Shown here piece by piece: positions 9,003-17,939 of a stretch of 64,000 nucleotides of DNA. This stretch comes from Blastomonas sp. SL216. Its GTDB lineage: Bacteria > Pseudomonadota > Alphaproteobacteria > Sphingomonadales > Sphingomonadaceae. Under the pieces are notes generated by a model. It made no database searches and was not told the DNA's origin. It was given only the letters and a program-made list of their open reading frames with translations. Made by a program: the position numbers and the translations under genes. Position 1 is the stretch's first letter; the number at the start of each line of letters is the position of its first letter. The DNA is taken from positions 1,180,501 through 1,244,500 of the forward strand of contig CP113055.1 of the NCBI GenBank assembly GCA_026625625.1, given 5' to 3'.

Positions 9003-10505
9003 ATGAACTTCAAGCTTGTCAATTGTCGGGATTGGGGAAAACTTCCCCGCTTCAAGCTGTTCTTCGGCGCAGACATCGTCGGCTCGACAGCGCTGAAACA
9101 GCCCTTCGATCCAAGCGAGATCGAACGAAGCATCGAACGCTCGCGCGCGTGGGAAACCATAGCGACCAAATTCTATTCGGATGTTCAGGACACGCTCGCG
9201 GTCGAGTGGCAGGACATTCTATCGATCCTGGAAGATCGCCGATCGCGCGCGCTTGGTCATATAGACACACTTGACCTATTCTGTGGGCCGAGACCCAATT
9301 TCTGGAAGTCTCTCGGCGATGAGGTCCTGTTCTGGAAGGAATGCACCCATCCCTTTCAGGTGCGAACCACCGTCATATGCTGGATGAACACGATAGCGAA
9401 GGTCCGGACCGGCCTCGACACCTTGCGCAAGCTGCAGAAGCAGGAAGAAGACGACTGGCGCCGATATGCCACCAGCCAGGGGACCGATTCCCCATTGCCT
9501 AACAATTCGGTGCGCAAGGCCCCCATCCCTAGCTCGCTCGACATCGAAGGTCTCGACATCAAGTCTTGCATCTGGAGCGCCGAGTTTCCCGTTCGCAACC
9601 GAATTCTGCCTGCAAGCTCCGGTGTCCGCATCCTCTACGATAGCCAGCAGGCAGATCACCGTATCGAGCCTTCGTTCGAAACCATCGACAAGGTGAGCGA
9701 CCAGGTCATCTCGGCAGCCTATTATCGAATGCACACCGAGTACCAGCGGACGGCGAAGAAGTTCGAGGAAGCGTCGGCTGGTTCTTCTGTCGGGTCCGAA
9801 CCGACCGAAGACGTCAATGCTGCCGCAGAATCGGCGCACCAGTTCAGCTCGGACGACGCACTCAAGCTCGATTTCATCGGCCCGGGCATTGACACCGGCT
9901 TCCGGGTCTCCAGTTTTGCCTCCAATCGTAAAATGGCGATCAGCGTCGATGTCGCCTATCTGTTGGCATCGAACGATAAATGGCAGAGCGACGCCAAGGA
10001 TTCTGACGACGAAGTTACAAAATATATCGATAGTTGCTTCAATTTAATTTTGATCAAGCCTGGGTTCAATGCATACGATAAAAAGAACGACAATGATAAA
10101 AAAGTGGATCGCTATTTGAACCCCAAGATACACTATAGTGGCACGGATTACCTGAAAGGCGTCTTGGGCGGAATCAAATATCCACGCCTATGGATCGACA
10201 CGACGCGAACTAATACTTATGATGCTTTCAAGGAAGCTCTCTACATTGGAGAAAGTCGCACCCCGCTTTCATCAACCAACCTACGCCGATTTTGTGAGGG
10301 CTTTTACAAAGACAGGAAAAAATACATTCTTCCGCCACAGACATTTTCTTTCAAGATCAATGACGATAGCGAAGGCCGGTCATTCAATGCGGAATATGTG
10401 CCAGCCCCGTTCATGACCGATGCCTATGTTGCCGAGGCCGAGAAAAGCCAGTGGGTTTACGTGGAAGCCTGGAAGGCTCTCGTTCCAGACGTAGCGAACC
10501 CGTAA
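9003..10505 (+). CDS. Class III nucleotidyl-cyclase-like protein (Pycsar cyclase-like)
   Basis: 500-aa soluble protein. The class III cyclase metal motif is at residues 21-31 (FGADIVGSTAL, D24). The second metal aspartate is in KSLGDEVLF (D106), followed by CIWSAEFPVRN (189-199), and then DFIGPGIDTGFRVSSFA (290-306) and ISVDVAYLL. These blocks, in this order, recall the pyrimidine cyclases (PycC) of Pycsar anti-phage systems, which make cCMP or cUMP on infection. The tail after about 325 is unassigned and the 3' part is AT-rich. The linker at about 255-285 is Ser/Ala/Glu-rich. No TM or TIR effector flanks it. The nucleotide product cannot be predicted. Confidence 0.7.
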   Translation: MNFKLVNCRDWGKLPRFKLFFGADIVGSTALKQPFDPSEIERSIERSRAWETIATKFYSDVQDTLAVEWQDILSILEDRRSRALGHIDTLDLFCGPRPNFWKSLGDEVLFWKECTHPFQVRTTVICWMNTIAKVRTGLDTLRKLQKQEEDDWRRYATSQGTDSPLPNNSVRKAPIPSSLDIEGLDIKSCIWSAEFPVRNRILPASSGVRILYDSQQADHRIEPSFETIDKVSDQVISAAYYRMHTEYQRTAKKFEEASAGSSVGSEPTEDVNAAAESAHQFSSDDALKLDFIGPGIDTGFRVSSFASNRKMAISVDVAYLLASNDKWQSDAKDSDDEVTKYIDSCFNLILIKPGFNAYDKKNDNDKKVDRYLNPKIHYSGTDYLKGVLGGIKYPRLWIDTTRTNTYDAFKEALYIGESRTPLSSTNLRRFCEGFYKDRKKYILPPQTFSFKINDDSEGRSFNAEYVPAPFMTDAYVAEAEKSQWVYVEAWKALVPDVANP

Positions 10506-10517
10506 CCCGTCCCAGAC

Positions 10518-10976
10518 CTAAGCTCGCCTTGCTGCAAAAAAGCCCCTGAGCAGCACCGATGCCTCCTCCTCGCCCACGCCGGCATATACCTCCGGCTTGT
10601 GCAGCACCGTTGGCTGATGGAACAGGCGCGGGCCGTGTTCCACTGCACCGCCCTTGGGGTCGCTTGCGGCATAATGCAGGTGCGCAATCCGGGCATGCGC
10701 GATGGCGCCCGCGCACATGGCACAGGGCTCCAGCGTCACCCACAGCGCGCATCCGGTAAGGCGGTCGCTGCCCAGCGCAGCGCACGCCTCGCGGATCGCC
10801 ATGATCTCGGCATGGGCGGTGGGATCGTGCAGCGCCCGCGGCTGGTTATGCCCCTGGCCGATGATTTGGCCCTTGTGGACAACGATCGCGCCAACCGGCA
10901 CCTCGCCCAGCGCGGCAGCCTTGCGAGCCAGGTCGAGCGCGTGCGCGGCATAATGTCGGGCGGTTTCCAGCGTCAT
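10518..10976 (-). CDS. tadA: tRNA-specific adenosine deaminase TadA
   Basis: 152-aa zinc deaminase that converts A34 to inosine in tRNA-Arg(ACG). The CDA-family motifs are complete: HAE at 55-57 with the catalytic glutamate, and PCAMC with C85 and C88. The conserved GEVPVGAIVV and HNQP segments are also present. The ATG at 10976 matches the usual family N-terminus; a longer frame to 11027 adds atypical residues. It converges on the cyclase-like gene with 12 bases between stops. Confidence 0.92.
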   Translation of the reverse strand: MTLETARHYAAHALDLARKAAALGEVPVGAIVVHKGQIIGQGHNQPRALHDPTAHAEIMAIREACAALGSDRLTGCALWVTLEPCAMCAGAIAHARIAHLHYAASDPKGGAVEHGPRLFHQPTVLHKPEVYAGVGEEEASVLLRGFFAARRA

Positions 10977-11123
10977 CCCGACCGCATTGCCGCAAAGCCG
11001 CTTGCGCTGCCAGTGGTTTCCGTCCAAACAGGCTCTATCGGCGCGCAGGCGGTTGACTTGCAGGTCATCTGACGCTAACCGCCCCGTTCTTCTAGCAAAC
11101 CTATTGCATCAGGATTCTTTATC

Positions 11124-11405
11124 ATGTCGCGCATCTGCGAACTGACCGGCAAGGGCCGGATGGTGGGCCACAATGTGTCTCACGCCAACAACAAGACCAA
11201 GCGCGTGTTTCTGCCCAACCTGCAGAACGTCACGCTGATGAGCGAAAAGCTGGACCGCAGCTTCAAGCTTCGCGTTTCGACCGCCGGACTGCGTTCGGTC
11301 GAACATGTCGGTGGCCTGGACAACTGGCTGCTCAAGACCAGCGAAGACAAGCTGTCGGCGCGCGCTGCCAAGATCAAGCGCGAACTGCACAAGGCTGCGG
11401 CCTGA
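11124..11405 (+). CDS. rpmB: 50S ribosomal protein L28 (bL28)
   Basis: 93-aa large-subunit ribosomal protein. It has the characteristic start [27 protein letters not shown], a central [19 protein letters not shown] block, and a lysine/arginine-rich helix at the end. Length and start match alphaproteobacterial L28. It is followed after 1 nt by a secreted RidA-family gene in the same direction. Confidence 0.97.
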   Translation: MSRICELTGKGRMVGHNVSHANNKTKRVFLPNLQNVTLMSEKLDRSFKLRVSTAGLRSVEHVGGLDNWLLKTSEDKLSARAAKIKRELHKAAA

Positions 11406-11406
11406 T

Positions 11407-11874
11407 ATGGCCTGCCAGCGCACCGTGCTGATCGCCGGTGCGCTGGGCCTTGCAGCGCTGGCGCAGCCCGCACTGGCGGGTACGCGCACCACGGCTGAAG
11501 TTCTCTACTCCGAAGACCCGCAGGAACGCGCCTTTCAGGAGAGCGCGGGTTATAGCGATGCCGTTATCCTGCGCGACGGAACCATCTATCTTTCGGGCGT
11601 CGTTGTCGGTCCCACGGCTGACAAGGCTGCGTTCGAACGCACCTATCGCCGGATCAGCGATATCCTGGTGCGCGCTGGCGCGACCTGGGAAGACGTGGTC
11701 GATATCACCAGCTATCACACCGACATAGAGCCCCAAGTTGCGGCCATGTCTGAAGTGCAGAAGCAGTTCATCACGCCGCCCTTCGCTGCCTGGACTGCGG
11801 TTCAGGTCAGCCGGCTCTATTCACCCGGCGGCGTGACCGAAATCAAGATCGTGGCGAAGAAGCCGGTTCGCTGA
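11407..11874 (+). CDS. RidA-family protein with signal peptide
   Basis: 155-aa protein. A clear signal peptide (LIAGALGLAALAQPALAG) precedes a RidA/YjgF domain (YSDAVILRDGTIYLSGVVVG, GATWEDVVDITSYHTD, PFAAWTAVQVSRLYSPGGVTEIKIVA). Cytoplasmic RidA hydrolyses reactive enamine/imine intermediates; a periplasmic version is less usual and its function is not established. The catalytic arginine normally found in the family (R105 region, often CxR or VxR) is replaced in the visible segment by QVSRL, so imine deaminase activity is uncertain. The 3' end overlaps the convergent esterase-like gene by 32 nt. Confidence 0.82.
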   Translation: MACQRTVLIAGALGLAALAQPALAGTRTTAEVLYSEDPQERAFQESAGYSDAVILRDGTIYLSGVVVGPTADKAAFERTYRRISDILVRAGATWEDVVDITSYHTDIEPQVAAMSEVQKQFITPPFAAWTAVQVSRLYSPGGVTEIKIVAKKPVR

Positions 11875-12880
11875 ATTCGAACTTGAGCAGCAGGCTGCGC
11901 TGCAATGCCATGTAATTGTCGTCGGAGATGATCCAGAGGATCGTCCTGCCGCTCTCGCGGTCCACCGCGATCCCTTCCATATTGTCGACCGGCAAAGGCG
12001 GCTTGAGCGTTGCGATGATCCGCGGGCGGACCAGTGCCTTGCCCTTCACCGTATCCGCGTCGATCAGGCCGATCGTCGCACTGACCCCCTCGACCAGGCT
12101 GAAGCGACGATGCAGCGCCACCAGCCGTCCATCGGGCAGCTGGGCGATATCGGTAATGCGATAGCCCCTGGGCGGCTGATAGGCGAACGCGCTGGCCTTG
12201 GCGCCCGGTTCAGCAGGATCAGAATCGAAGATCAGCCCGGCGGTCACGCCAGGGCGTAGCGAGCGCGATTCGGCAAAGACCAGGAAGCGACCGTCGCGCA
12301 GCCGCACGATGGCCTCTGCGCCGCCATTTTGCGGCCAGTCGCGCATCCCCGCAGGCCTGCCGGTCGCCTCGGCCCGGGCAAAGCCGGGGGCATAGCGGCG
12401 AATGCGGTGCAACTGCTCGAACCCCACCCAGAAGCGGCCCGACACCGGGTCGAAGGTCAGGCTTTCGGAATCCTGGTCCTTCTTGGTGCTCCGTTCGCCC
12501 TTGCGCACCGGCAGCGGCGCGATGAAGGTCTTCTCGGCGCTGCCTTGCCGCGTGATCGTGAACCCGGCCAGGACGGCGGCATCGCTCAGGGCCAGCAGTC
12601 GGCCCCGACCCATCGCGTGCAGCGCGGAAAAGCCGCCGAAATCGCTGTTGTCGCTGAACAGCTCCCACCCGCCGACCAGAGCCAGGGAACCACCGCCGAT
12701 GCGGTATGGCAGAACCGGCAGGTCGCGCGGCGTGCGCACGGTGATCTGCTGGCTGTCATTGCCGGGGATCGGCGAATCGGCGACAAAAGCGCCCGTACCC
12801 AGGAAGAACAGCAGCGAGGTGAGCGCCAGGGCGCGCCGCACTGCCGCACGCCGGGGCGATTCATCGTCCACAGGCTCCAC
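11843..12880 (-). CDS. Esterase-like activity of phytase family protein
   Basis: 345-aa predicted exported protein. The GTG at 12880 is chosen because a GGGGAGG ribosome site lies 8 nt before it, inside the gap after the ABC exporter stop at 12897. It has an N-terminal hydrophobic stretch (ALALTSLLFFLGTGAFV). The remainder has beta-propeller-like repeats (FGGFSALHAMGRGRLLALSD, DSESLTFDPVSGRFWVGFE, GGAEAIVRLRDGRFLVFAE, DNMEGIAVDRESGRTILWIISDDN). This pattern matches the phytase-esterase-like Pfam family, found often in sphingomonads. The substrate is unknown. It is probably co-transcribed with the upstream exporter. Confidence 0.8.
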   Translation of the reverse strand: MEPVDDESPRRAAVRRALALTSLLFFLGTGAFVADSPIPGNDSQQITVRTPRDLPVLPYRIGGGSLALVGGWELFSDNSDFGGFSALHAMGRGRLLALSDAAVLAGFTITRQGSAEKTFIAPLPVRKGERSTKKDQDSESLTFDPVSGRFWVGFEQLHRIRRYAPGFARAEATGRPAGMRDWPQNGGAEAIVRLRDGRFLVFAESRSLRPGVTAGLIFDSDPAEPGAKASAFAYQPPRGYRITDIAQLPDGRLVALHRRFSLVEGVSATIGLIDADTVKGKALVRPRIIATLKPPLPVDNMEGIAVDRESGRTILWIISDDNYMALQRSLLLKFEFSEPASSPRS

Positions 12881-12896
12881 GGCCCGGTCCTCCCCG

Positions 12897-14771
12897 TCAC
12901 TCGGCAGCGAGCGGCCCCTCGGTAAACTGCAGCGCCGAAAGCCGCGCATACAGGCCGTTGCGCGCTGAAAGCTGGTCGTGCGTGCCTTCCTCGACAATTC
13001 CGCCGTCGCTCATCACGACGATACGGTCAGCCGAGCGGATGGTGGCGAGCCGGTGTGCGATCACCAGCGTCGTGCGGCCCTGCATCAGCCGTTCGAGTGC
13101 GTCCTGCACCAGCTTTTCGCTTTCGGCATCGAGCGCCGAGGTCGCCTCGTCGAGCAGCAGGATCGGCGAATTGCGCAGCAGCGCGCGGGCGATCGAGATA
13201 CGCTGGCGCTGGCCGCCGGAAAGGCGCGCGCCGCCCTCACCCAGATAGCTGTCGAGCCCTTCGGGCAGCTTGCGCAGGAACTCTTCCGCATTGGCCGCGC
13301 GCGCCGCCTCCCAGATCTGCTCGTCGCTGGCTGCCCAGTTGCCATAGCGCAGATTGTCACGCGCACTCGCTGCGAACAGCACGCTGTCCTGCGGCACAAA
13401 GGCCATGCGCTGGCGGATTTCCTTGGGATCGGCGGACGACAGCGCGACGCCATCAATGCGCACGGAGCCTGCCTGCGGATCGTAGAAGCGCTGCGCCAAC
13501 TGGAACAGGGTCGATTTGCCCGCGCCCGAAGGGCCGACAATCGCAACCGTCTCGCCCGGCGAGACCTGAAGCGAGAAATCCTTGAGCGCCAGCGTTTCGG
13601 GCCGGGTCGGATAGGCAAAGCTGACATTCTGGAAGCTCAGCTGGCCGCGCGGCGGCACCGGCAGCACGATGGGATTGGCGGGCGCCTTGATCTCCGGCTG
13701 TTCGTTGAGCAGCTCGTTGAGCCGTCCAGCCGCACCGCCTGCGCGCAGCAGGTCGCCATAGACCTCGGTCAGCGCACCAAAGGCCCCTGCGACCAAGCCG
13801 CCGGTCAGCACGAATGCAGCGATATCGCCACCCGAAAGCCGGCCTTCGATCACATCGATCGCGCCCTGCCACATGATCGCGGTGATCGCCCCGAAGATGA
13901 GGGTGATCACCACGGCGGTCAGGCTCGCGCGCAGCGTGATGCGGCGGCGCGCGGTGGCGAAGGTCGTCTCGACCGCCTCGCCGAAGCGGGCCGCCTCGCG
14001 CTCTTCCTGCCCGAAGGCCTGAACGATCTTCATCGCCGCCAGCACTTCGGTGGTCGTCGCGCCGACATTGGCAACGCGATCCTGGCTCGACCGGGCGACT
14101 TTTTCCAGTCGCCGCCCGATGAACACGATCGGCAGCACCACCAGCGGAATGCCCAGCAGCAGCATGCCGGTGAGCTTGGGCGCGAGCGAGAACAGATAGG
14201 CGATGCCGCCCACCCCGACGACGAGGTTGCGCAGTGCGACCGAGACGGTGGTGCCGACCACCTGCTCGACGATCGCGGTGTCCGACGTCATCCGCGAGGC
14301 GATTTCGGAAGGACGGTTGGTCTCGAAAAAGCTGGGGGCCAGGCCGAGCAGATTGCGCTGTACCGCCAGCCGAATGTCGGCGACCACGCGCTCGCCGAGC
14401 CACGACACGAAATAGAAGCGCAGCGCGGTGGAAATGCCCAGAATCATGGTGATCATGAACAGATAGCGGAACCAGCGGCCGATATCCTCGGTGCTGCCGC
14501 CCTCGCCGCCAAAGCCGCGATCGATCACCAGCTTGAACCCGGCAGGAATGGCGAGCGTTGCACCGGCGGCCACGGTGAGCGCGAGCAGTGCGAATGCAAT
14601 CTGGCGCGGATAAGCCGAGGCGAACTTGCCGATCATCGCCAGATTGCCGAGCTGGCGCGGATTGCCACGCTTGCCCTTGCCGGAATCGGCCTGCCCCGCC
14701 TCGGGTGCATCAATGACCGCAGGATCGTTTGCAGCCGCCGGAGCTGTCGCTGGATTATGTGTTTCCGCCAT
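12897..14771 (-). CDS. MsbA-like ABC transporter, fused permease/ATPase
   Basis: 624-aa half-transporter. The N-terminal tail is Ala/Pro-rich. Six transmembrane helices occupy about residues 60-350. The nucleotide-binding domain has Walker A GPSGAGKST, the signature LSGGQRQRISIARALL, Walker B ILLLDEATSAL and the switch histidine in VIAHRL. The arrangement fits type IV ABC exporters of the MsbA/LmrA group that flip lipids or drugs. The ATG at 14771 gives MAETHNPA; the longer frame upstream is not supported. It diverges from the PHA depolymerase gene. Confidence 0.9.
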   Translation of the reverse strand: MAETHNPATAPAAANDPAVIDAPEAGQADSGKGKRGNPRQLGNLAMIGKFASAYPRQIAFALLALTVAAGATLAIPAGFKLVIDRGFGGEGGSTEDIGRWFRYLFMITMILGISTALRFYFVSWLGERVVADIRLAVQRNLLGLAPSFFETNRPSEIASRMTSDTAIVEQVVGTTVSVALRNLVVGVGGIAYLFSLAPKLTGMLLLGIPLVVLPIVFIGRRLEKVARSSQDRVANVGATTTEVLAAMKIVQAFGQEEREAARFGEAVETTFATARRRITLRASLTAVVITLIFGAITAIMWQGAIDVIEGRLSGGDIAAFVLTGGLVAGAFGALTEVYGDLLRAGGAAGRLNELLNEQPEIKAPANPIVLPVPPRGQLSFQNVSFAYPTRPETLALKDFSLQVSPGETVAIVGPSGAGKSTLFQLAQRFYDPQAGSVRIDGVALSSADPKEIRQRMAFVPQDSVLFAASARDNLRYGNWAASDEQIWEAARAANAEEFLRKLPEGLDSYLGEGGARLSGGQRQRISIARALLRNSPILLLDEATSALDAESEKLVQDALERLMQGRTTLVIAHRLATIRSADRIVVMSDGGIVEEGTHDQLSARNGLYARLSALQFTEGPLAAE

Positions 14772-15044
14772 GGCTGTGCGCCTAGCAGGCCAGCCGGTTG
14801 CACTCAACGATTTTGGGGCGATCGTGGCTGGCCGCATCACCGTTTCGGGACGCTAAGTTTACATATGGCTAAGCGCCTGTAACCGATTGATTAACCCCTG
14901 CATGCAATGATTTTGCCTGGCAACCCGGAACGCTGCACCTGCGTTAATTGCTTGTATTTTCGGTGGTGCAGCGCAACATTGGCAGGCGAGAGGCCGCCGG
15001 ACAGAGCCGCACCAAGCGGACACGGCGGTTTGCAGGGGAATAGA

Positions 15045-16265
15045 ATGCTTTACCACGCCTATGAACTTCAGCGCTCGTTCCTGTCGAGCGCGAGCGCCAT
15101 CGCGACGATGGGCGCGAACATGCTCAACAGCCCGCTCAACCCGATGACGTTTTTTGGCGGCGAGCCGATCATGGCTTCTGCCCTGGAGGTGTTTGCGCAC
15201 GCGTCCGCGCCCTATGGGAAGCCGGCTTTCGGACTCGCCAGCGTCGATATCGATGGCACACCGAGCGCGGTACACGAGGAAGTCGTTCTCAAGCGCCCGT
15301 TCGGTGACCTGATCCGCTTCCGTCACGAGAAGCTGGCCAAGGATGCCCCTCGGCTGCTGATCGTCGCGCCGATGTCGGGCCATTATGCCACGCTGCTGCG
15401 CGGCACGGTCGCGCGGATGATCCCCAAGCATGAAGTATACATCACCGACTGGGCCGATGCGCGCGACGTGCCGCTGAAGGAAGGCCGTTTCGATCTCGAC
15501 GACTATATCGACTATCTGGTCGGCTTTCTCGAGCATGTAGGCCCCGGCGCGCACATGCTGGCCGTGTGCCAGCCCTCGGTGCCGTGCTTTGCCGCCGCCG
15601 CGCTGATGTCGGCGGACCAGCACCCTTGCCGCCCCAGGACTCTGACGATGATGGGCGGCCCGATCGACACGCGCGAGGCGCCGACGGCGGTCAACACCAT
15701 GGCCACGCAGCGTCCGCTGGCATGGTTCGAGCATAATGTGATCGCCAAGGTGCCCTTCCAGTACAAGGGCGCGGGCCGCAAGGTCTATCCGGGCTTCATG
15801 CAGCTGACCGGTTTCATGACCATGAACCTGGGCAATCACATGATGAGCCATTGGGAAATGTTCAAGCACCTGGTCAATGGCGACGGCGAAAGCGCCGATG
15901 CGACCAAGGACTTTTACGACGAATATCGCTCGGTCTGCGACATGACCGCGGAATTCTATCTCCAGACCGTCGAAAACGTGTTCCAGACGCACAGCCTGCC
16001 CAAGGGCGAGTTCATGCATCGCGGCAAGCGCATCGATCCCGGTGCGATCACCGATATCGCGCTGCTGGCGATCGAGGGCGAGCGCGACGATATCAGCGGC
16101 CTCGGCCAGACGCGCGCCGCACTGACGCTGACGCCCAAGCTGCCCAAGGCGAAGAAGAAATATCTGATGGCCGAAAGCGTCGGCCATTACGGCATCTTCA
16201 ACGGCAGCAAGTGGCGCGATCGCATCGCACCTGTGGTCGAGGAATGGATAGCCAGCCACAATTGA
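15045..16265 (+). CDS. phaZ: Intracellular polyhydroxyalkanoate depolymerase
   Basis: 406-aa cytoplasmic alpha/beta hydrolase that mobilises PHA storage granules. The start ATG at 15045 follows GCAGGGG and gives MLYHAYELQRS, the typical N-terminus of PhaZ1-type enzymes. The nucleophile elbow reads AVCQPSVP with C175. These intracellular depolymerases use a cysteine in place of the usual serine. Other conserved blocks are IVAPMSGHYATLLRGTV, VYITDWADARDVP, PGFMQLTGFMTMNL, IEGERDDISGLGQT and ESVGHYGIFNGSKWR with the catalytic histidine. Monocistronic or followed by the epimerase gene, with a hairpin between. Confidence 0.93.
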   Translation: MLYHAYELQRSFLSSASAIATMGANMLNSPLNPMTFFGGEPIMASALEVFAHASAPYGKPAFGLASVDIDGTPSAVHEEVVLKRPFGDLIRFRHEKLAKDAPRLLIVAPMSGHYATLLRGTVARMIPKHEVYITDWADARDVPLKEGRFDLDDYIDYLVGFLEHVGPGAHMLAVCQPSVPCFAAAALMSADQHPCRPRTLTMMGGPIDTREAPTAVNTMATQRPLAWFEHNVIAKVPFQYKGAGRKVYPGFMQLTGFMTMNLGNHMMSHWEMFKHLVNGDGESADATKDFYDEYRSVCDMTAEFYLQTVENVFQTHSLPKGEFMHRGKRIDPGAITDIALLAIEGERDDISGLGQTRAALTLTPKLPKAKKKYLMAESVGHYGIFNGSKWRDRIAPVVEEWIASHN

Positions 16266-16271
16266 TCGCAA

Positions 16272-16317
16272 GCAGGCACCGGGGACGGCTTTTGTGGCTT
16301 GCCGCCCCGGCCCCTGC
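16272..16317 (+). terminator. Hairpin between phaZ and the epimerase gene
   Basis: A GC-rich hairpin: CCGGGG-A-CGGC (16279-16289) pairs with GCCGCCCCGG (16301-16310), and outer GCAGG/CCTGC pairs extend it. The loop contains TTTT. It ends 17 nt before the next start codon, so it may be a terminator or an attenuating structure. Confidence 0.45.
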
Positions 16318-16334
16318 ATCCTATCGCCGCGCGC

Positions 16335-17303
16335 ATGATCAAGTTGAAGACCGTGCGCGTCGAGCGCTTTGCCGTTGACGGCAGTTTCATCATCAGCCGT
16401 GGTCCCAAGACCGATGTCGATGTCGTCTATTGCGAGGTCACCGACGGCACCCATGTCGGTCGCGGCGAAGGCACGCCGATCTATTATGAAGGCGAAACGG
16501 CTGATCTGTGCGCAGAAGCCATCGACATGCGCGCCAAGCAGAACCGCCCGCTGACCCGCGAGGATCTGCTCAAGACCATGATGGAAGGCGCGGCGCGCAA
16601 TGCGCTCGACGCGGCCTTGTGGGACCTGGAAGTCCAGGCGACGGGCAAGCCGCTCTGGCAGCTGGCCGGCCTGCCGCAGCCCAAGCCGCTCGTCACCGCC
16701 TATACCATTTCGCTCAACGAGCCCGAAATCATGAAGGCCGACGCCAAAAAGGCCGCCGCCAAGGGCTATCCGCTGCTCAAGCTCAAGCTGAATGGCGAGG
16801 ATGACCTGCTGCGCGTGGCCGCTGTCCGCATCGGTGCGCCCGATGCACGGCTGATCGTCGATGCCAATGAGGCGTGGGAAGAGGTCGATCTGGAAGAGAT
16901 CACGGGCGCGCTCAAGAAGCTGGGCGTCGAGCTGATCGAACAGCCGGTTGAGGCGGGCTTTGAAGAGGATCTTGAAGGCGTGGCGAGCGCGCTGCCCTTC
17001 TGCGCCGACGAAAGCTGCCATGTCGCCGAGGATATCGATCGCGTCGCCGCGACCTTCCAGGCGGTCAACATCAAGCTCGACAAGGCCGGCGGGCTGACCG
17101 AGGCGCTGCGGCTGAGCGAGGCGGCCAAGGCGCGGGGGCTGAAGACCATGGTCGGCTGCATGCTGTCGACCAGCCTGGGCATTCACCCTGCCTTCCACCT
17201 GGCCCAGACCGCCGATTGGGTCGATCTGGATGGACCGGCACTGCTGAAAAAAGATCGTCCGGGCGGCTTCCGCTTCGAAAACGGCATCATCAGCCTCGCC
17301 TGA
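16335..17303 (+). CDS. dgcA: Dipeptide epimerase / N-acetyl-D-Glu racemase DgcA-like (enolase superfamily)
   Basis: 322-aa member of the muconate-lactonizing subgroup. The capping domain is at the N-terminus (EVTDGTHVGRGEGTP). The barrel carries the KxK-type base in LKLKLNGEDD, metal ligands in VDANEAW and LIEQPVE, then FCADES and the second catalytic lysine in NIKLDKAGGLTEAL. The C-terminal specificity block is VGCMLSTSLGIHPAFHLA. In DgcA/DgcN systems this type of enzyme works on N-acyl-D-amino acids, while other members epimerise L-Ala-D/L-Glu from peptidoglycan. The partner DgcN is not visible here, so the exact substrate stays open. Confidence 0.85.
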   Translation: MIKLKTVRVERFAVDGSFIISRGPKTDVDVVYCEVTDGTHVGRGEGTPIYYEGETADLCAEAIDMRAKQNRPLTREDLLKTMMEGAARNALDAALWDLEVQATGKPLWQLAGLPQPKPLVTAYTISLNEPEIMKADAKKAAAKGYPLLKLKLNGEDDLLRVAAVRIGAPDARLIVDANEAWEEVDLEEITGALKKLGVELIEQPVEAGFEEDLEGVASALPFCADESCHVAEDIDRVAATFQAVNIKLDKAGGLTEALRLSEAAKARGLKTMVGCMLSTSLGIHPAFHLAQTADWVDLDGPALLKKDRPGGFRFENGIISLA

Positions 17304-17317
17304 GGCATGGCTATCCA

Positions 17318-17346
17318 CCGCCTGCCGGGACGCGATTGGCAGGCGG
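17318..17346. terminator. Bidirectional hairpin between convergent genes
   Basis: CCGCCTGCC (17318-17326) pairs perfectly with GGCAGGCGG (17338-17346) across an 11-nt loop. It lies between the epimerase and the convergent flavin-fold gene. Confidence 0.55.
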
Positions 17347-17360
17347 CGGAATGATCGGGC

Positions 17361-17870
17361 TTAAAGCGCAGTTTCGACGTGCTTGCCCTCAAGATCCTTG
17401 GGCGACATCGTGCCGCCGAACATCATCTTGATCTTGCCCATCAGCGACATGTCGGCCTGCCAGATTTCAATATGGCTGGGGTCGAAGCGCAGCATAACCA
17501 GATCGGGATCGGCCTTGCCCTGTTCGTACCAGGCTTCCACCGCGTTCGACCAGAACTTGTCGATGATCGCAGGGTCATTGTCGATGGTGAGCATGCCCGC
17601 CACGCAGGCGAACAGCTTGTGCCCCTCGCCCACATATTGCGCCATCGCATCGTTGGTGGAGCTGAGCCCTTCCACCAGGCGGCTGGAACGCGAGCCATAG
17701 AACCAGATCGGGCCATGGCGGCCATCGAACTGGGCGGTCATCGGCTGGCTATGGGCAACCTGCGCCGGCAGGCCCAGCATCAGGAACGGGCTGCTTTCCA
17801 GCGCGCTCCAAAAGGCGTCGAGCGCCTCATAGGTATCCGAAGTCGAACCGGTAGTGGTCGTGGGGGTCAT
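17361..17870 (-). CDS. Pyridoxamine 5'-phosphate oxidase-fold protein (general stress protein 26-like)
   Basis: 169-aa split-barrel flavin-binding-fold protein. The ATG at 17870 follows GGAG with good spacing. Visible blocks are FWSALESSPFLMLGL, HSQPMTAQFD, GPIWFYGSRSSRLVEGL, KLFACVAGMLTIDNDPAIIDKFWS and DLVMLRFDPSHIEIWQ. This pattern matches the general-stress FMN-binding family (Gsp26-like). It probably binds FMN or a related cofactor; the physiological reaction is unknown. Confidence 0.82.
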   Translation of the reverse strand: MTPTTTTGSTSDTYEALDAFWSALESSPFLMLGLPAQVAHSQPMTAQFDGRHGPIWFYGSRSSRLVEGLSSTNDAMAQYVGEGHKLFACVAGMLTIDNDPAIIDKFWSNAVEAWYEQGKADPDLVMLRFDPSHIEIWQADMSLMGKIKMMFGGTMSPKDLEGKHVETAL

Positions 17871-17939
17871 GTCGTGCTCCTGTGAAAGACACAGGATGTT
17901 ACGAGGCACGCGCCCATGCGTTCCCTGCCCGTGCCCGCA

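Noticed and set aside
12978-14882. Long open frame antisense to the ABC exporter
   Set aside because: Composition (His/Arg/Ala-rich, repetitive) is that of a shadow in GC-rich DNA; the opposite strand has a complete ABC exporter with all motifs.
14859-17318. 819-codon open frame antisense to phaZ and the epimerase gene
   Set aside because: No domain or start signal; both opposite genes have clear catalytic motifs.
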